Shown piece by piece: positions 25,992 through 38,254 of a stretch of DNA of 64,000 nucleotides. How positions within the stretch are numbered: the first letter of the stretch is position 1; the number at the start of each line of letters is the position of its first letter. This stretch comes from Didymodactylos carnosus (taxonomy: Eukaryota > Rotifera > Eurotatoria > Philodinida > Philodinidae): positions 1 to 64,000 of the forward strand of contig CAJNOQ010000001.1 of the NCBI GenBank assembly GCA_905250885.1, given 5' to 3'. Made by a program: the position numbers and the translations under genes. The notes beneath the pieces were generated by a model that saw nothing but the letters and a program-made list of their open reading frames with translations, was not told the DNA's origin and made no database searches.

Positions 25992-26676
25992 CCCTTTACC
26001 CAGCAAGGGGGCACTCATGACCCATTTGTAGACTTGTTATAAAAAGACAATGAAGCAGATGACAAAAAATGGATTGCTTTTGTGAGCAAGATATTTCCAT
26101 AAGTTATCGATTGAAAAAAAGATTTTCCTTTTCATCACTTTTTGGTGAAGACATTTAAATCACAAAATGAAAACTATTTTTTGGTTTGGTTTTTATTTTT
26201 TGTGAAAGTATGTTTCAGAAACATGTTATTGTCGATTAATATTTAATAGAGTGTTTGCCTTTGCAAGCAAAATAGAACGGACTTTTTTATGAAGTACGAA
26301 TTTTCTGAAAAGTGTTTACAAGTGAATGGGTCACCCATGACCCATTGGTCGCGAACGATATGAAAATGAAATATATTTAAATACGCCAAATATCACGATA
26401 TGATGGTAATGAACATTAACCAAAATTTGTACAATCAAGATTACGGTGTAAATATGAAAAATGCCAGTTGAAAACGCAATGGACATGTTCTAAATATGAA
26501 CTACATTTATGCATTCAACCACAACATCACTATTTTGTACCTTTTTACAATGAACAATAATTCAGAAAAAATAAATTTAATCGTGTGATAATGAATACTC
26601 AATATAATTGCTAATAAAAATGCTGTAAAACAGCAATGCTATCTACTACTATAGATCAATGTGAGTGAGTAAAGGG
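25992..26676. mobile_element. piggyBac-like element, about 685 bp
   Basis: Flanked on both sides by TTAA (25988-25991 and 26677-26680). The left end reads CCCTTTACCCAGC and the complement of the right end reads CCCTTTACTCACTC. A sub-terminal block with CTCATGACCCATT near the left end recurs, modified, in the interior near 26,325 (CACCCATGACCCATT). The ends and TTAA duplication fit piggyBac. No transposase frame was found. Confidence 0.78.
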
Positions 26677-27300
26677 TTAATTAAAAAATACCATGTACAG
26701 TAATCATTTGATGGAGCAATTCGTGATGTAAAATGTCATTTATTAAAGAGAAAAATAATTTTTAAACAAAAAGCGTTAACTTTTGTTTAAAAATGAGTAT
26801 TATTTGTTTCCAGGTGAAAAATGAAACCAACAATGAACAGTCATCCCCTCTACAATGAAGAACATTCTTATCTGCTTTCTAATTCTGTACACTTTTATGG
26901 ATGTCTTAGAGTAAATAGTTTTTTTTGAATAAAGTATCTGGATATCTTCAATAAAAGACATATAACAAAGAGTAGAATTTCAATTTTTTCGGTCATTACA
27001 CAAAGTGTCAGAACAAACTAGAATATTTTGAAATACTATATACATACTTCTGATTATACTTAAATAAGTAGGAGGCTAATAGATCACAGATCGTTTCTTA
27101 GATTCAAATTGTAAAGCGGAAATATTTTGAAAACAATATTATAAAGAAATATGACTGGATGAATAAAAGAAAATCAAGGGGCTAGGCAGAAGAAGAAAGA
27201 CTACATTACCTGGCGGCTACCATTGTCAGTATAGAGTGCTGCCGAATGTCAGTTTCAAATATACCGATATTTTGCTTGCAATTAACAAAGCTTCGCCATA

Positions 27301-27577
27301 TCGCCAAAGCAAAATTGTTTTGGCGTGATCACGCAAAAAAAGTGTAAAAACACTAGTGGCGTAACGTAAAAAATGGTTACAAAAGCAAAATTCTTCAAAA
27401 TTCTGTATATTCTTCTAGAACAAAATATTCACAAAATTCTGTATTCTGTAGTCGAACTAATACAGAATTTTGAAGAATTTCGCTTATGTAACCATTTTTT
27501 ACATTACACCACTTATGTTTTGTATTTCTTTTTACGTTATTTACTTGATTCACACAAAAAAATTTTGGTTTTGGCGA
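27301..27577. mobile_element. Palindromic MITE (277 bp) with CATA target duplication
   Basis: The arms are reverse complements for most of the length, beginning TCGCCAAA at both ends and sharing AAAAAATGGTTACA and AAATTCTTCAAAATTCTGTAT. Both flanks are CATA (27297-27300 and 27578-27581), compatible with a 4-bp target duplication. Overlapping open frames on both strands are products of the palindrome and are not genes. Confidence 0.8.
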
Positions 27578-27968
27578 CATAGAATCTGACAGCTGTAACC
27601 CATCTCGTTACTAGTCGTCAATCACATCTTTGGACAGAAAGCTAACCAGTTCGAATAGTCTGATATAGTTTAGCGCTAATGAATTTGATCAATATCAATA
27701 TCACATCAATATCACACGAATATTAAAATCAGGTTCTGTAAGTGTTTAAATGAACATTTCATGGTACGCTGTACAGAAAAATTTATTGAATTTTTTTTTA
27801 TCGTGATAATCAAATTTTACCACTTTTTTTCTTTTATCGCTTAATCTATTTCAGTGACTGTACTCACGAGGGGAGTACCCCAACTGATAAATCGCTTTTT
27901 CAATGAAACCGAGTGGACTATAGGTAGTCGACGATGCTGATTCTGAATATCACCATGAATGCTGCTGC

Positions 27969-28328
27969 TAGACCTTCAAAGACCGGTCTTCTGGAAAACC
28001 AATTTTTTAGAAACTCTAAAAAATAACCAAAACCTTTCTTAACGAGGCATGATTGTAGCCCGCAAATTTCTGATTAAAATGAGACATTTTTCAGCTCTAC
28101 ATGACCTATTTTTGCAAAGTTAAAGAATTTACAAGAAAAGCCCTAGATTAATTTCTTCTTATTTCTGTAGCATTGAACTGACAATGAACATTCAGGGCTT
28201 TTCTTATAAATTCTATATCTTTGTATCGCTGGGAGATGTCTCATTTTGATCAGAAATTTGGGGCTACAATCGTTATTTTTTAGAGTTTCTGAAAAATTGG
28301 TTTTCCAGAAAACGGGTCTGGAGGCCTG
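27969..28328. mobile_element. Foldback MITE (about 360 bp)
   Basis: Inverted arms share TTCTGGAAAACCAATTTTT, AGAAACTCTAAAAAATAA, AAATTTCTGAT and AAGAAAAGCCCT, running inward from a TAGACCT/CAGGCCT-type terminus. The loop lies around 28,150-28,190. There is no coding capacity, and family and target duplication are unresolved. Confidence 0.8.
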
Positions 28329-29097
28329 ACTGTCTGTCTCATGTCGAGCAGATTAAAACTAATTGGAAAATTTTTAATTTTGTTTTTTTCAATAAAGCTT
28401 GAATGAGAGAGACTCCAGATCAAATTTCTTTTTAACAGGGAAAATATATATCGGAAAATATGTGATATTATTATTCGAAGCAATTTACTGCGCTGGTTCT
28501 GAAAATCATTTTCTGTGTTTTTTTTTTGAGTATTAAAATTGTTTTGAAGTTGAGAGATGGTGCATCAGAGTTTAGAAATAGGGTTGCGCTAATACTATCG
28601 GTACGATGGAAAAGCTGTTTAGCTTGTGAAATATTTTCATTTCTCTACAAAGTTGTGTCGAAAACAAAAAAAATGTTTTCGTCAATACGTGGTTCAGATT
28701 TCATGTCCGTATTATTTCCATTCATAGTTTCGTTGGATAAAGTATGTCTTCAGCTTGACTTCATTTCTCTTTAATTTTTGCTCTACGACAGTTCTTTGTC
28801 ACCATGAAAGAAAGATAATGTTCAACTTTCCCTGCATATGTATGGACACAACTGTTTTGCACGCTTTTTACCAGAATCATTTGGTTAGAATGCACGATTT
28901 ATTTAATCTTTAGTTAAAAAAAGCTATGGGATTTGCAAAACACAGAGCTTCTCGATTTTTATGCAAAAATTTGGACATTATTATGACTTTAAGGTAGAGT
29001 TGAATTTTCTAAATGGTGCACTTAAACTTGGTTAGGTTAGCTTTGCTTATCTTTACATAGCATGTTCTAATGGAATGCACAATACCTTCACTATCCC

Positions 29098-29363
29098 ATG
29101 AAATAATTTGAAGCGGTTAACGATCGTTAGAACGCGTTAAATATGAAACATCTAACGGGTTAATCCATTTCTCTAACACGTTAAAATTTAAAAGTTAAAC
29201 GAATATGAACGCTGTTTTCGCATCGTTTCGTTTTCGAAAACATGTTCGACCGCGTTAAGTTTGGGAATATTATCCCGTTTCGAAACGTTAAATATGAAAC
29301 ATTTTATTTTATTTTCATATTTAGCACATTCTAACAATCGTTAAGTACTTCAAATTATTTCAT
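29098..29363. mobile_element. MITE with ATGAAATAATTTGAAG termini (266 bp)
   Basis: Both ends carry ATGAAATAATTTGAAG as an inverted repeat, continuing into TTAACGATCGTTAGAA (left) and its mismatched complement (right). The internal word CGTTAAATATGAAACA occurs twice, in the left part and near 29,285. No clear target duplication was found and there is no coding capacity. Confidence 0.72.
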
Positions 29364-32300
29364 AAGATGTCTAACAGATTAGGGTGAAAATAAAAAATAG
29401 ATATGTTTCCAGTAGATGAGAAATGATGATGGTGAATTGGGCAATAGTGCGACTATTTTAATTCACTATTTATATTAAATAGGAGTCATGTATTTATTGT
29501 TGTATCAAATTCATTGTTTATATTTGACTATATGTATGTCATCATACCCAAGATATATCATAAACATGTGTGAGTATATGTGTACAAAAATAAATTTTTT
29601 AAACTTATAATAATTGTGCCATTTTCTACTCTATTTGAAAAAGAGAAGACGAAAAAGAGATTCTTATTAGTAGGAAAAAAAAAGAAAGAACAATGAATCA
29701 ATCGATTTGTAAGTAATCATCGTCTTTAATATTTATTCATCGTTTCAATGAACATTTTTATTTGATCACATACAAGTATGGATAGATATTTCTTCTTCTT
29801 CTCTTCTTGTTCTTGTTCTTCTTTTTGTTCATGTTGTAATTTGACCGACACGTTAGAAAATTTTCCACGATTTTAAACATCAAAAGTATTTCATAATTAT
29901 ATTAAAGAAACCAATCTTTCACAAGTTTTGAAATTATGTCAAACCGTGTATAAATTCATTATTTCAAGTTGTAGATTGGATAGGAGTATCTTGTTTATTA
30001 AATAAATAGTATTAATCTATTTACTATTAAATTAATTGCTGTTATTTTTCAGACAAATATAGAATGTTTCGGTACGATTGTATTTGTCAATAATTTTTCT
30101 CTCTAGTTGATTAAATTCTTATGTATTTTTTTTTTGCAGCTAGAAATCCTATAAATTATTTTGCATGCAAGAAGAAGAAGAAGAAAAATAATCCGACTAA
30201 AAGAGCAAATGAGTATAGAAATAAGACATTGATAGTTCTGTGTTTTCTTGAAATGGTTTAACATAAATGCACGAAAGAACATCATTAATGAGAAGTTGCA
30301 TGGTAATTAATTATCATACTATGATATGCATTGTAGACTATAATTATTCTATTATCAAAAGAAAAAATATATCATCATCAAATGTCGTACATATAGAAAG
30401 AATGAGAGTCTTACTCAAGTCGTTTTGTTCGTATGGAATTAATTATTAACAGCATACCACGCTCTAATTTTTTTTTTTTTTTGAGAACATTAATCATACC
30501 GATAATTATCATAAGTTATCGAAATATATTATTAATTATTCGTTAATTCTTCAACAACAAAAAAACGGAAACTTACTTTTGAAACTAGAGCGTTAAACAC
30601 CCACTAAAATAATTCAGATTCACTTATCACGGTATTTTTAGCATTAATTTACTAACACTTTTTCTCTTCTTCTTTCTTTTTTTCTTTCTTCAATTAGTTT
30701 TGTTATCATTCAATAGGATTTACAGTTTTTTTATCTTATTCTCTCTTTTTATTTTGATGAAAAAAAAAAATAATAATTTCTTTTTTCTAGAATAGAAGAT
30801 ACTATTGCTTTTCAAATATTATTATCATAGTACTACAGTATATTATCATTCTATTTTATTCAACATCATCAGGTATAGAACTAATGAAGCGAATAAAAAT
30901 GATTGTTTTCTGCTCGTTTAACTTTTTGTTATATAGAAACAATTTGATTAAACCAAAAAAAAACAACAAAAAAAACAATTCTCATAGATAAAAAAATAAA
31001 TAAACTTTTTAAATTGATAATTAATGAGAAAAGTAAACATATAGCATAGATCTATTTTTGAAACTATTTCTTGAAATTTTTCTTAAGAAAATATAAGCTA
31101 AGATGTATGAGATAAACAAAAGTTTTTGAAAATTTCTTAACTATACTCTAGTTAGACTATATTCCATTATTAAAAATTATTTTAGCATAGAGAAATCTCC
31201 ATCATTTGTGCTTCGCTCCACAGTAGGCTAAAATATAGGAAATACTACGTGAGAAAGAAAAAGAAATAAAATATGTGTTAATGCTTAATTTATACAATTG
31301 GGATAAAATTGAATAGTATACGCTTATATTACTACCTATGTTTAATGAATTATAAGTATAATCTCAAACTGTTATCCCTTCTGGAATTATATTTTCTTAC
31401 TCTCTTCCTACCGATCTTTCAGATAAAAGAGGTATGCATTTCTTCTGTTTCTAGCACGTTTTCTTTTCAATGTAAATATGATTGAAATTATAATTTAACT
31501 ATTAACTAATGTCAATTTCTATGAGTTGAACGGTCTATTAGTTAAATAACATGTCATAATCGATATACTGTCGCCTTTTTTCCCCAATATAAATGCTATA
31601 GTCAGGAAAGGTGATTTTACTGGATGCGAACAACATTATATAGTTTCTGTTGTTAAATATCGGATACAATTAGAGATTTAAGTCACAACACACAATATAG
31701 ACATTCTTTAAAAGGCTTCTCAACTAAAGAAATATGACTTGATGCATGCTTTGTATGTTAAAAACAAATTAAAATGGGCAATAGAGGCGGATCATTGTCT
31801 GATGAATGTTTATCACGAGATCATTTTTAAACCATAAGAAACAATTAACATTAGAAGAAAAAAAAAACTAGAAATTTAGTAAGTAGAACTGAAAATAGAC
31901 ATTGTTACACAGAATGTAAACTATTATTTAGTAATTTTCAAATTTTTTGAACGTTTTTAGCTATGAATATTCTCAAATAAGTAAATATTGATTTGAACTT
32001 TGTTAAATAATCTATACTCTTAGCCAAGGGCAAATGGCTTGAGTATGTCGTAATATTGAAGTTTTTACAAAAATAAGTTAATGACATAATCGTTAGTAAA
32101 GAGAAAGAGAGATTCATCCTGCATTGTATAGTATCAGTTTTCGTCTACCGGAAACGGTGGGTTGGTTGTTACTATATTTGTTTCATTTTATTTTATCTTT
32201 AGTTTGTTTGTTCTGTTAAACAGATGATATATCGAGGAAAAGAAATTTTTATTTAAGACGAATATATTATTTAAGTGTCATAGGGCCTGTCTATTTTTAG

Positions 32301-32517
32301 TTATTAAGAGATTTCTGTATTCGAATGAACGTACTGCATCCGTTCATGTATACAAGAGAAATTATGATAAATATTTTCTGTAAAATTTATTATCCATTTT
32401 AATATCAAAAGACAAAAAAAAACATTAATTTTTTTTCTATACACTTGCACACAATATGTTAATAATAATTTTGATGGATAATGTCAACAAGATAAAAAAA
32501 AAAAAAAAAAAAAAAAA

Positions 32518-32595
32518 ATTAATTTTTTGGAAATTTTTTTTTATTTTTTTGGTTGTGCGTTTTTATCAGACACTGTTTTGTCGTCNNNNNNNNNN

Positions 32596-32632
<37 letters not shown>

Positions 32633-32693
32633 TTTTTTATAAAAATCCAAAAAAAATTTTAAAAAAAAATTTTATTGTAAATTTCAAAAACAA

Positions 32694-32724
<31 letters not shown>

Positions 32725-32784
32725 GTTACGGAAATATATATATATTTTTCGTTGTGACTTTTTATCAGACACTGTTTAGTCGTC
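32518..32784. other. Assembly gap with duplicated flank (likely artefact)
   Basis: Ten N bases (32,586-32,595) sit between A/T homopolymer runs. The sequence just left of the gap (32,518-32,585, ending TTTTATCAGACACTGTTTTG then TCGTC) recurs to the right at about 32,719-32,784 in a cleaner form. This suggests the same locus was represented twice when contigs were joined over a poly(A/T) tract. Confidence 0.8.
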
Positions 32785-33774
32785 AATCCAGTATTGTATG
32801 TATTTACACGTTCTTCTCTATTTAATAAAAATAAGAAGATGAAGAAAATGTGTCTGTGTAACGATGATGGCGGATTCTTTATCTTCGTATAAGATCACTT
32901 TTCCGTAATGAATTTCCTGAAATTTTTTTTTTTAATTTAAATTAGCAATTCTCTAAATATGATATTTTCTTAGAAATATGTTTATATTTCAACTACTTTA
33001 CTAATCGAGAGTGATGCAAAAGTGAGATCGTTTACTCAACAACAGAAAAAAACGATAGTACACAATTACAAATTTTTATTGTCTGATTATGCGTTAGCAA
33101 TTATTTAGGTGACATATTTTATCTAATTTTTTAGCTAGCCTCATTTGTTCTTATATATTTAATTGTATAAAGATTTTTCTGTCTCTTTCTTTTTGTATTC
33201 ATGTTCTCTCTTTTTCTCTCTCTTCTGTTTTTCTAAATCTCTTCACTTCTAATTCTGTCATTCTTCTTCTTTCCGTGTGAGAATTGGACATTGAGAATGC
33301 AAATTTATTTTGTTGGTAAGTTTTATAGGAAAAGTAATATCATAACAGAGTTATCTTTGAATTTATTATATCAATAGTCATTCAATAATTTTCTAAAATA
33401 AAAATAGTAGATGAAGTTAATTTTAAAATTAAATAAAACGAATTTTTTCGTATGTATGTTTCATTGCTATACGTGAATGTATGTACAAAAACATGTCACA
33501 TGTCTTATGTGATATACAAAATAATTTTGATGAATCGTACAAGAAAGTTACAAACGAAATTCTTAAGTTACTTGTAAAGTGTTGATAAAACTTGATTACT
33601 AATCTTATGTTAATACTATAAGATTTTTCTAAATTATTTTTCTTCAAAAATTTCATAAGAAATCAGAGTTGTAGCAAATATGTGGTACGATAGTTATAAG
33701 AATCTCAAAACTGTTAAAATAAAAGTTAATATTTATAATAATAAAAATATTTTATTTTCAGGTCATCTATTATA

Positions 33775-36700
33775 ATGAAACCGTTGCTATTATTACTCAC
33801 TGCCGCATCTTTATTTCAATTCACAGAACAAGTATGTAATGTATCATATTGTCATAATATATATTAGATTTGTATTTGATAACAACTAATTTATAATTAT
33901 TCTAACTAATTACTTCATTTTGACGGTTCAATCTCGACGTCTGAGTATAAACATAAATATATAAACATTTTGAAGCGTTTTGATGTTTTTTGGTAAGTGT
34001 TTATAAAAACTGATTTGTTTATTTTTTTCAGTTTCATATATCCAAACGTGAATTAACCGAATACGACGTGAGTACAACTCATCTTTAATTACTTTTTAAG
34101 GTAGTTTCTACTTATTACTCACGTTCACTTTGGTGGATACGAAAGGAAGGAAAGAAAAAGAAATACCCCGCTTTACGGTTCCTGTGATCGGTATACGATT
34201 AGTTAATAATGTTAGTTTCAATGGTACAATATCTTCTCTATACCTGGCAAACTATTGACTTGCTCACTGATATTGTTACTAGTCAACAGCTGAAGATCTC
34301 CATAAACACCTATTCAACACAAACTGTTGGTTTTCCGAAAAATCACGATGACTAATCACAAGGTGCTGTATTGTACAATGCAGCGGGTAAATCGAAGCAC
34401 TAAGCCATAAGTAACGTGCTCAAAATGATTACATAACTTGTGGGGGTCTAACTTCGAACATAGCATCTTTCAAGTACGTGACAAACAACGTAATCACCAA
34501 ACGATCCCGTCCTTGGCTTATAAACTGTAGTACTAGAAACCCAGATACATTATGTATACTAGAAAATGTTAGGAGATGCACTTATCATCATCTACGAAAA
34601 GTGCGAGCTACTATGTTTTTGATACTGTAAGCTCTGTGTATGTTTTAGTTAACCAACTTCATCGTTAACACATGCTCCGCCGAGAAATCAGAAGTATTAA
34701 TTCAAAGTCTCTGTGATCATACTTTGCAGTCAGCCTTAATGGGTGTAAGTCTTGATATTGATTATTTTACATATTACATAGATGCTTTCGTACACAACTG
34801 TTGTATTAATGGCTTTATAAAACTTAGTAAAACACAAGCTGTCTTGAACACCATCAATAGACAAATGTTGTAGCAAGGTTAGATCGACTTTCAGTCAGGG
34901 TTGAGATCGATTCTGTTGAGTTCAACTGAAATCAATGTATGGCTATGTTATCATCATTTTTTCACCCCCAAAAATTACAGAGAAAGTAAGATAGAGAAAA
35001 ATTCAAAAAAAAAGACAAAATTCATTAATTTTTCTCATAGAGAACAACAAAAGTTGCATGTCAAAGGGAATTGTACGTGCTAGAGAGAAAAAGAAAACAA
35101 ATAGAATAAAAGAGCAGGCTCATCAATTACATCCAAATAATCATGTATCACAATTATGTTTTTCTTTTCAACTGAAACAAATTAGTGCATACATAAAGAC
35201 AATGTTCGTTACACCAAAGAAATTTGTAGCATTTGACAGTTCTGTATTCTTCTCAATCATTTTGTGTTACAGTTTGACCATTGTGATAGTGTTCAAGTAA
35301 ACATCAGTTTTTTGGGAGGTACTCGAGTACTTTTTGAAATACTCGTTAAAAAGGTCCTAAGCACAAGTACCCGCTCATGTCTGCATCACAATATAGAACA
35401 CGTTTGTTTTTCTCATGAATGTAGATGGCCGGTTTAGTTGCTATTTGAAATATCCTCATTACGTTGATAATTCTAGAAAAAATACTCCTGCATCGCAATC
35501 CGTTTTTTCACTCTTTCTTATTGTTGGATAGCTGATACCTACTGTGCACCGTCTCACACATGCACACACTTTTTAAAAAATTCTTTTGTTTTTTTGCCTG
35601 TAGAATGATATCTTATTAATCTACATGCTGTTTTTTTGAAATTTCATACTTCATTTGCCGGAAATATATATGCAATTTATATCCATTTATTATTAATGCA
35701 CACATAAGACATTTGCATTGATAATGTACTAGTTTGACAAAAATATTTTCAAGCTTGACCCAAAAGTTTTATCTGTATATAAGGTCAATCGATAGTGAGA
35801 AAGAAAAATACAAAAAAATGATGGCGAGATACTTTTGCAAAGCAATGAAACGTAGAACTAAGTGATGCTATCCCAAATCTTTATTATTTTCATCAATGTA
35901 CGTATCAGTCTTGTTATAAGATAAAAATATTAATGGATTTCAACGACTCTGAGCCAAGTTATGAACAAAGCAATTTCGATTTGATGACGGGACATTTAGT
36001 GCAAAAACGGATATTCTTCAGTAAAAGTTCATTTTGCCTACAAAAACAAAGATTTTTTATCAGCAAGTTATTTTACGGATTGGATGCAAGCCCCTATACG
36101 TGCGCTACGTTTTCTTCACATTGATTGTACGATACTGTATCGACGAAACAAAATACTGAGACTTATCGTTTTTCAAGTTGATCATTTAATTCATTTAAAA
36201 TTTGAAAAATGGTCACGTGTTGACTATCAACGTTTGCTTTCTCATTAATTAAAAGAAAAATGTTTGTTCACGAAAGTAAGACATCTTCCAGCTTTGCAAA
36301 GACTTTCTCCACAGCTGTGTGATATTTTTAAAAAGTAGCACACTTACAAAACAGTTTGCAGTTAGCCAAGCAGGCTGTCTAACCGAGTCGAACATGTTTT
36401 CACTGAAGAACATAATTTTGATTCTCTTCCGATTCGAAGATATAATATCTAAAGGATGGCAGGACACTTTTTTTTAATTCTATTAAACACGCCTCTTATT
36501 CTCATTTTCATGCGAAGAATTCAACTTATTCACAATTTTAATGACACAGAGCTCGCTTCCGGCATCTTTTGAAAAAGAATCGGTTTTTAGAAGTCGAATT
36601 TGGACGGAAAAAATTGGAAAATACTACACTCGAGTAGCGGTGAACAATGGCATAAATGATGATTTTTTGTATGCATTTTGTCTGCCGTTTCGTACGAAAG

Positions 36701-38254
36701 TGAAATGAGGTTCTGAGATTGAGCGATCATCTACGTACTACTGTTACCTCTGAAGAAAAAACATTGCGGCTCAAACCATCACTTGATGGCTGAGATATAA
36801 GGAGAACCGCAAAATGAGTCTGAATGATGCATTATCGATACAACTGTCTCATGTTAGTATTCAGTTTTCGTTTAAGTTGTTGGGAAGATTTCTACATATA
36901 AAATATGACAGTTTATAAAAAAAACAATTTATTTCTTTTAAAAGGTTTCCACAAACCTTAGTTTACACTTTGAAACTTTGTTATTCAACAATTCTCGTCT
37001 AATCTGGAGAAAGTTTCGACTTTGAGTAATTGTTTCTTTGATAAGTTGTACGATTTCTTTAGAAAAATGCGATTCTCTCAATTCATCAACAGTAAGCCGA
37101 GTTCTTTTCTTATTATAAATAGTTAACAGCCGGACGGATCTCCTATAAAGTGTAATATATTATCAATGAAACCGTTGTGATGAACACAGTTTACTGTTGC
37201 TCATATTCATCTATTTAATGACGCAGTTTTTAAAATATGTGTGATGAACATCTTGTTGTTTTACTACTAGAAAAAAATAAAAATTAATGGATTAACTTTT
37301 TATCTTTCTCACTTTTGTTTTTGTTGTAGAATTTTCCATTTTTGACATATTATTGTAAAACAAATGGTTCGGGAAGAAGATACTGTAGCAATTTTAACAA
37401 AAAAAATACAAAGAATGCAATAGCAAAGGTTCGTATCATACAAGAAATATTTGAGATATCTAACAAAATGTTCGTTATTTACTCTTTTATTAAGTTAAAT
37501 GTTTAAAAATGTGGTTGCTTAGCGACTGTCTATATCTCACTTCTTTAATAAACTCATATCTGAATCAGTAAATGATGATCTGGTATTTCTTCAAGGCCAC
37601 ACTCATCAAGGATGAAGAATTTCTTAGATAGTATAAAATCTTTCTAAAAGTATGGTATGAGACGAAGAGAACCAACATGTGATCTTTATTTTAGAAAATC
37701 CTAAAATTTTATCAGCAATCGGCTAATATAAATATTTTCAAGTATTTTTTTTCTTTGAACAATTTTTAGAAATATTACCGTCGGTATGCCCGCAGTATTC
37801 ATGATTCGAACAAAGATGAAAAGTCACACGGCTTTGACGTATGTATTTAAACATTTTTTTATGACAACAATCTACCATAGAATAACTTGTGTCATAGATT
37901 GGAAGGTTAATAGCTCAAATATGTTTGACGAGTATAAAACGATCAGATGACACAGAACTATTATGTAATCGAGCAATAAAAATGGCACAAAGTGGGGTAA
38001 GATCATTTAAAAGAATGTGCAGAAATTGTCAGTAATTTTTTTAGCCGATATTTCTTTGATATTAATGAATATAAAACATCTCTTAAAAAATAGACAGATA
38101 CGATAAAAATCTTTAACATAGTTTTAAGCTAAATATTCTTTCTTTTTAGCGATATCCCGAAATAGCACGTTACTGTGAATTGAACAATAGTTCAAATTAT
38201 TGTCAACAATTATTATCATTATCATCTTACACGAAGAAGACAAACAATGTGTAA
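33775..38254 (+). CDS. Secreted protein with two tandem four-cysteine modules (unrecognised family)
   Basis: Seven exons, all joined at phase 0: 33775-33831, 34032-34067, 34649-34744, 37330-37428, 37770-37838, 37898-37996, 38150-38254, giving about 186 aa. The first exon is a signal peptide (MKPLLLLLTAASLFQF), and a KR pair follows in ISKRELTEYD. The rest is two homologous modules. Module 1 has cysteines in NTCSAEK, QSLCDHT, TYYCKTN and RRYCSNF; module 2 in AQICLTS, ELLCNRA, ARYCELN and SNYCQQL. Spacing is C-x12-C-x18-C-x9-C and C-x13-C-x18-C-x8-C. Exons 3 and 6 align with each other, as do 4 and 7, so the gene arose by internal duplication of an exon set. A non-coding 5' exon may end at 33315. 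The predicted helical four-cysteine fold matches no family I can name. Role unknown; probably extracellular, with two disulfides per module. Confidence 0.72.

Larger units (their letters stand above)
28329..33296. other. Gene-free AT-rich stretch
   Basis: No coding region is supported. It contains a MITE (29,098-29,363), many A/T homopolymers, and an assembly gap with a duplicated flank (32,518-32,784). CT-rich sequence at 33,175-33,270 precedes a possible 5' UTR exon of the downstream secreted-protein gene. Confidence 0.4.

Noticed and set aside
27373-27582. Overlapping open frames on both strands as genes
   Set aside because: Both derive from the arms of a 277-bp palindromic MITE and are mirror images of each other.
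32527-32757. Open frame across the N run
   Set aside because: It spans an assembly gap and poly(A/T) tracts, giving poly-K/F translation only.
33775-38254. Chemosensory protein (OS-D) or saposin identity for the four-cysteine protein
   Set aside because: OS-D proteins use C-x6-8-C-x16-21-C-x2-4-C and saposins have six cysteines; here the spacing is C-x12/13-C-x18-C-x8/9-C.
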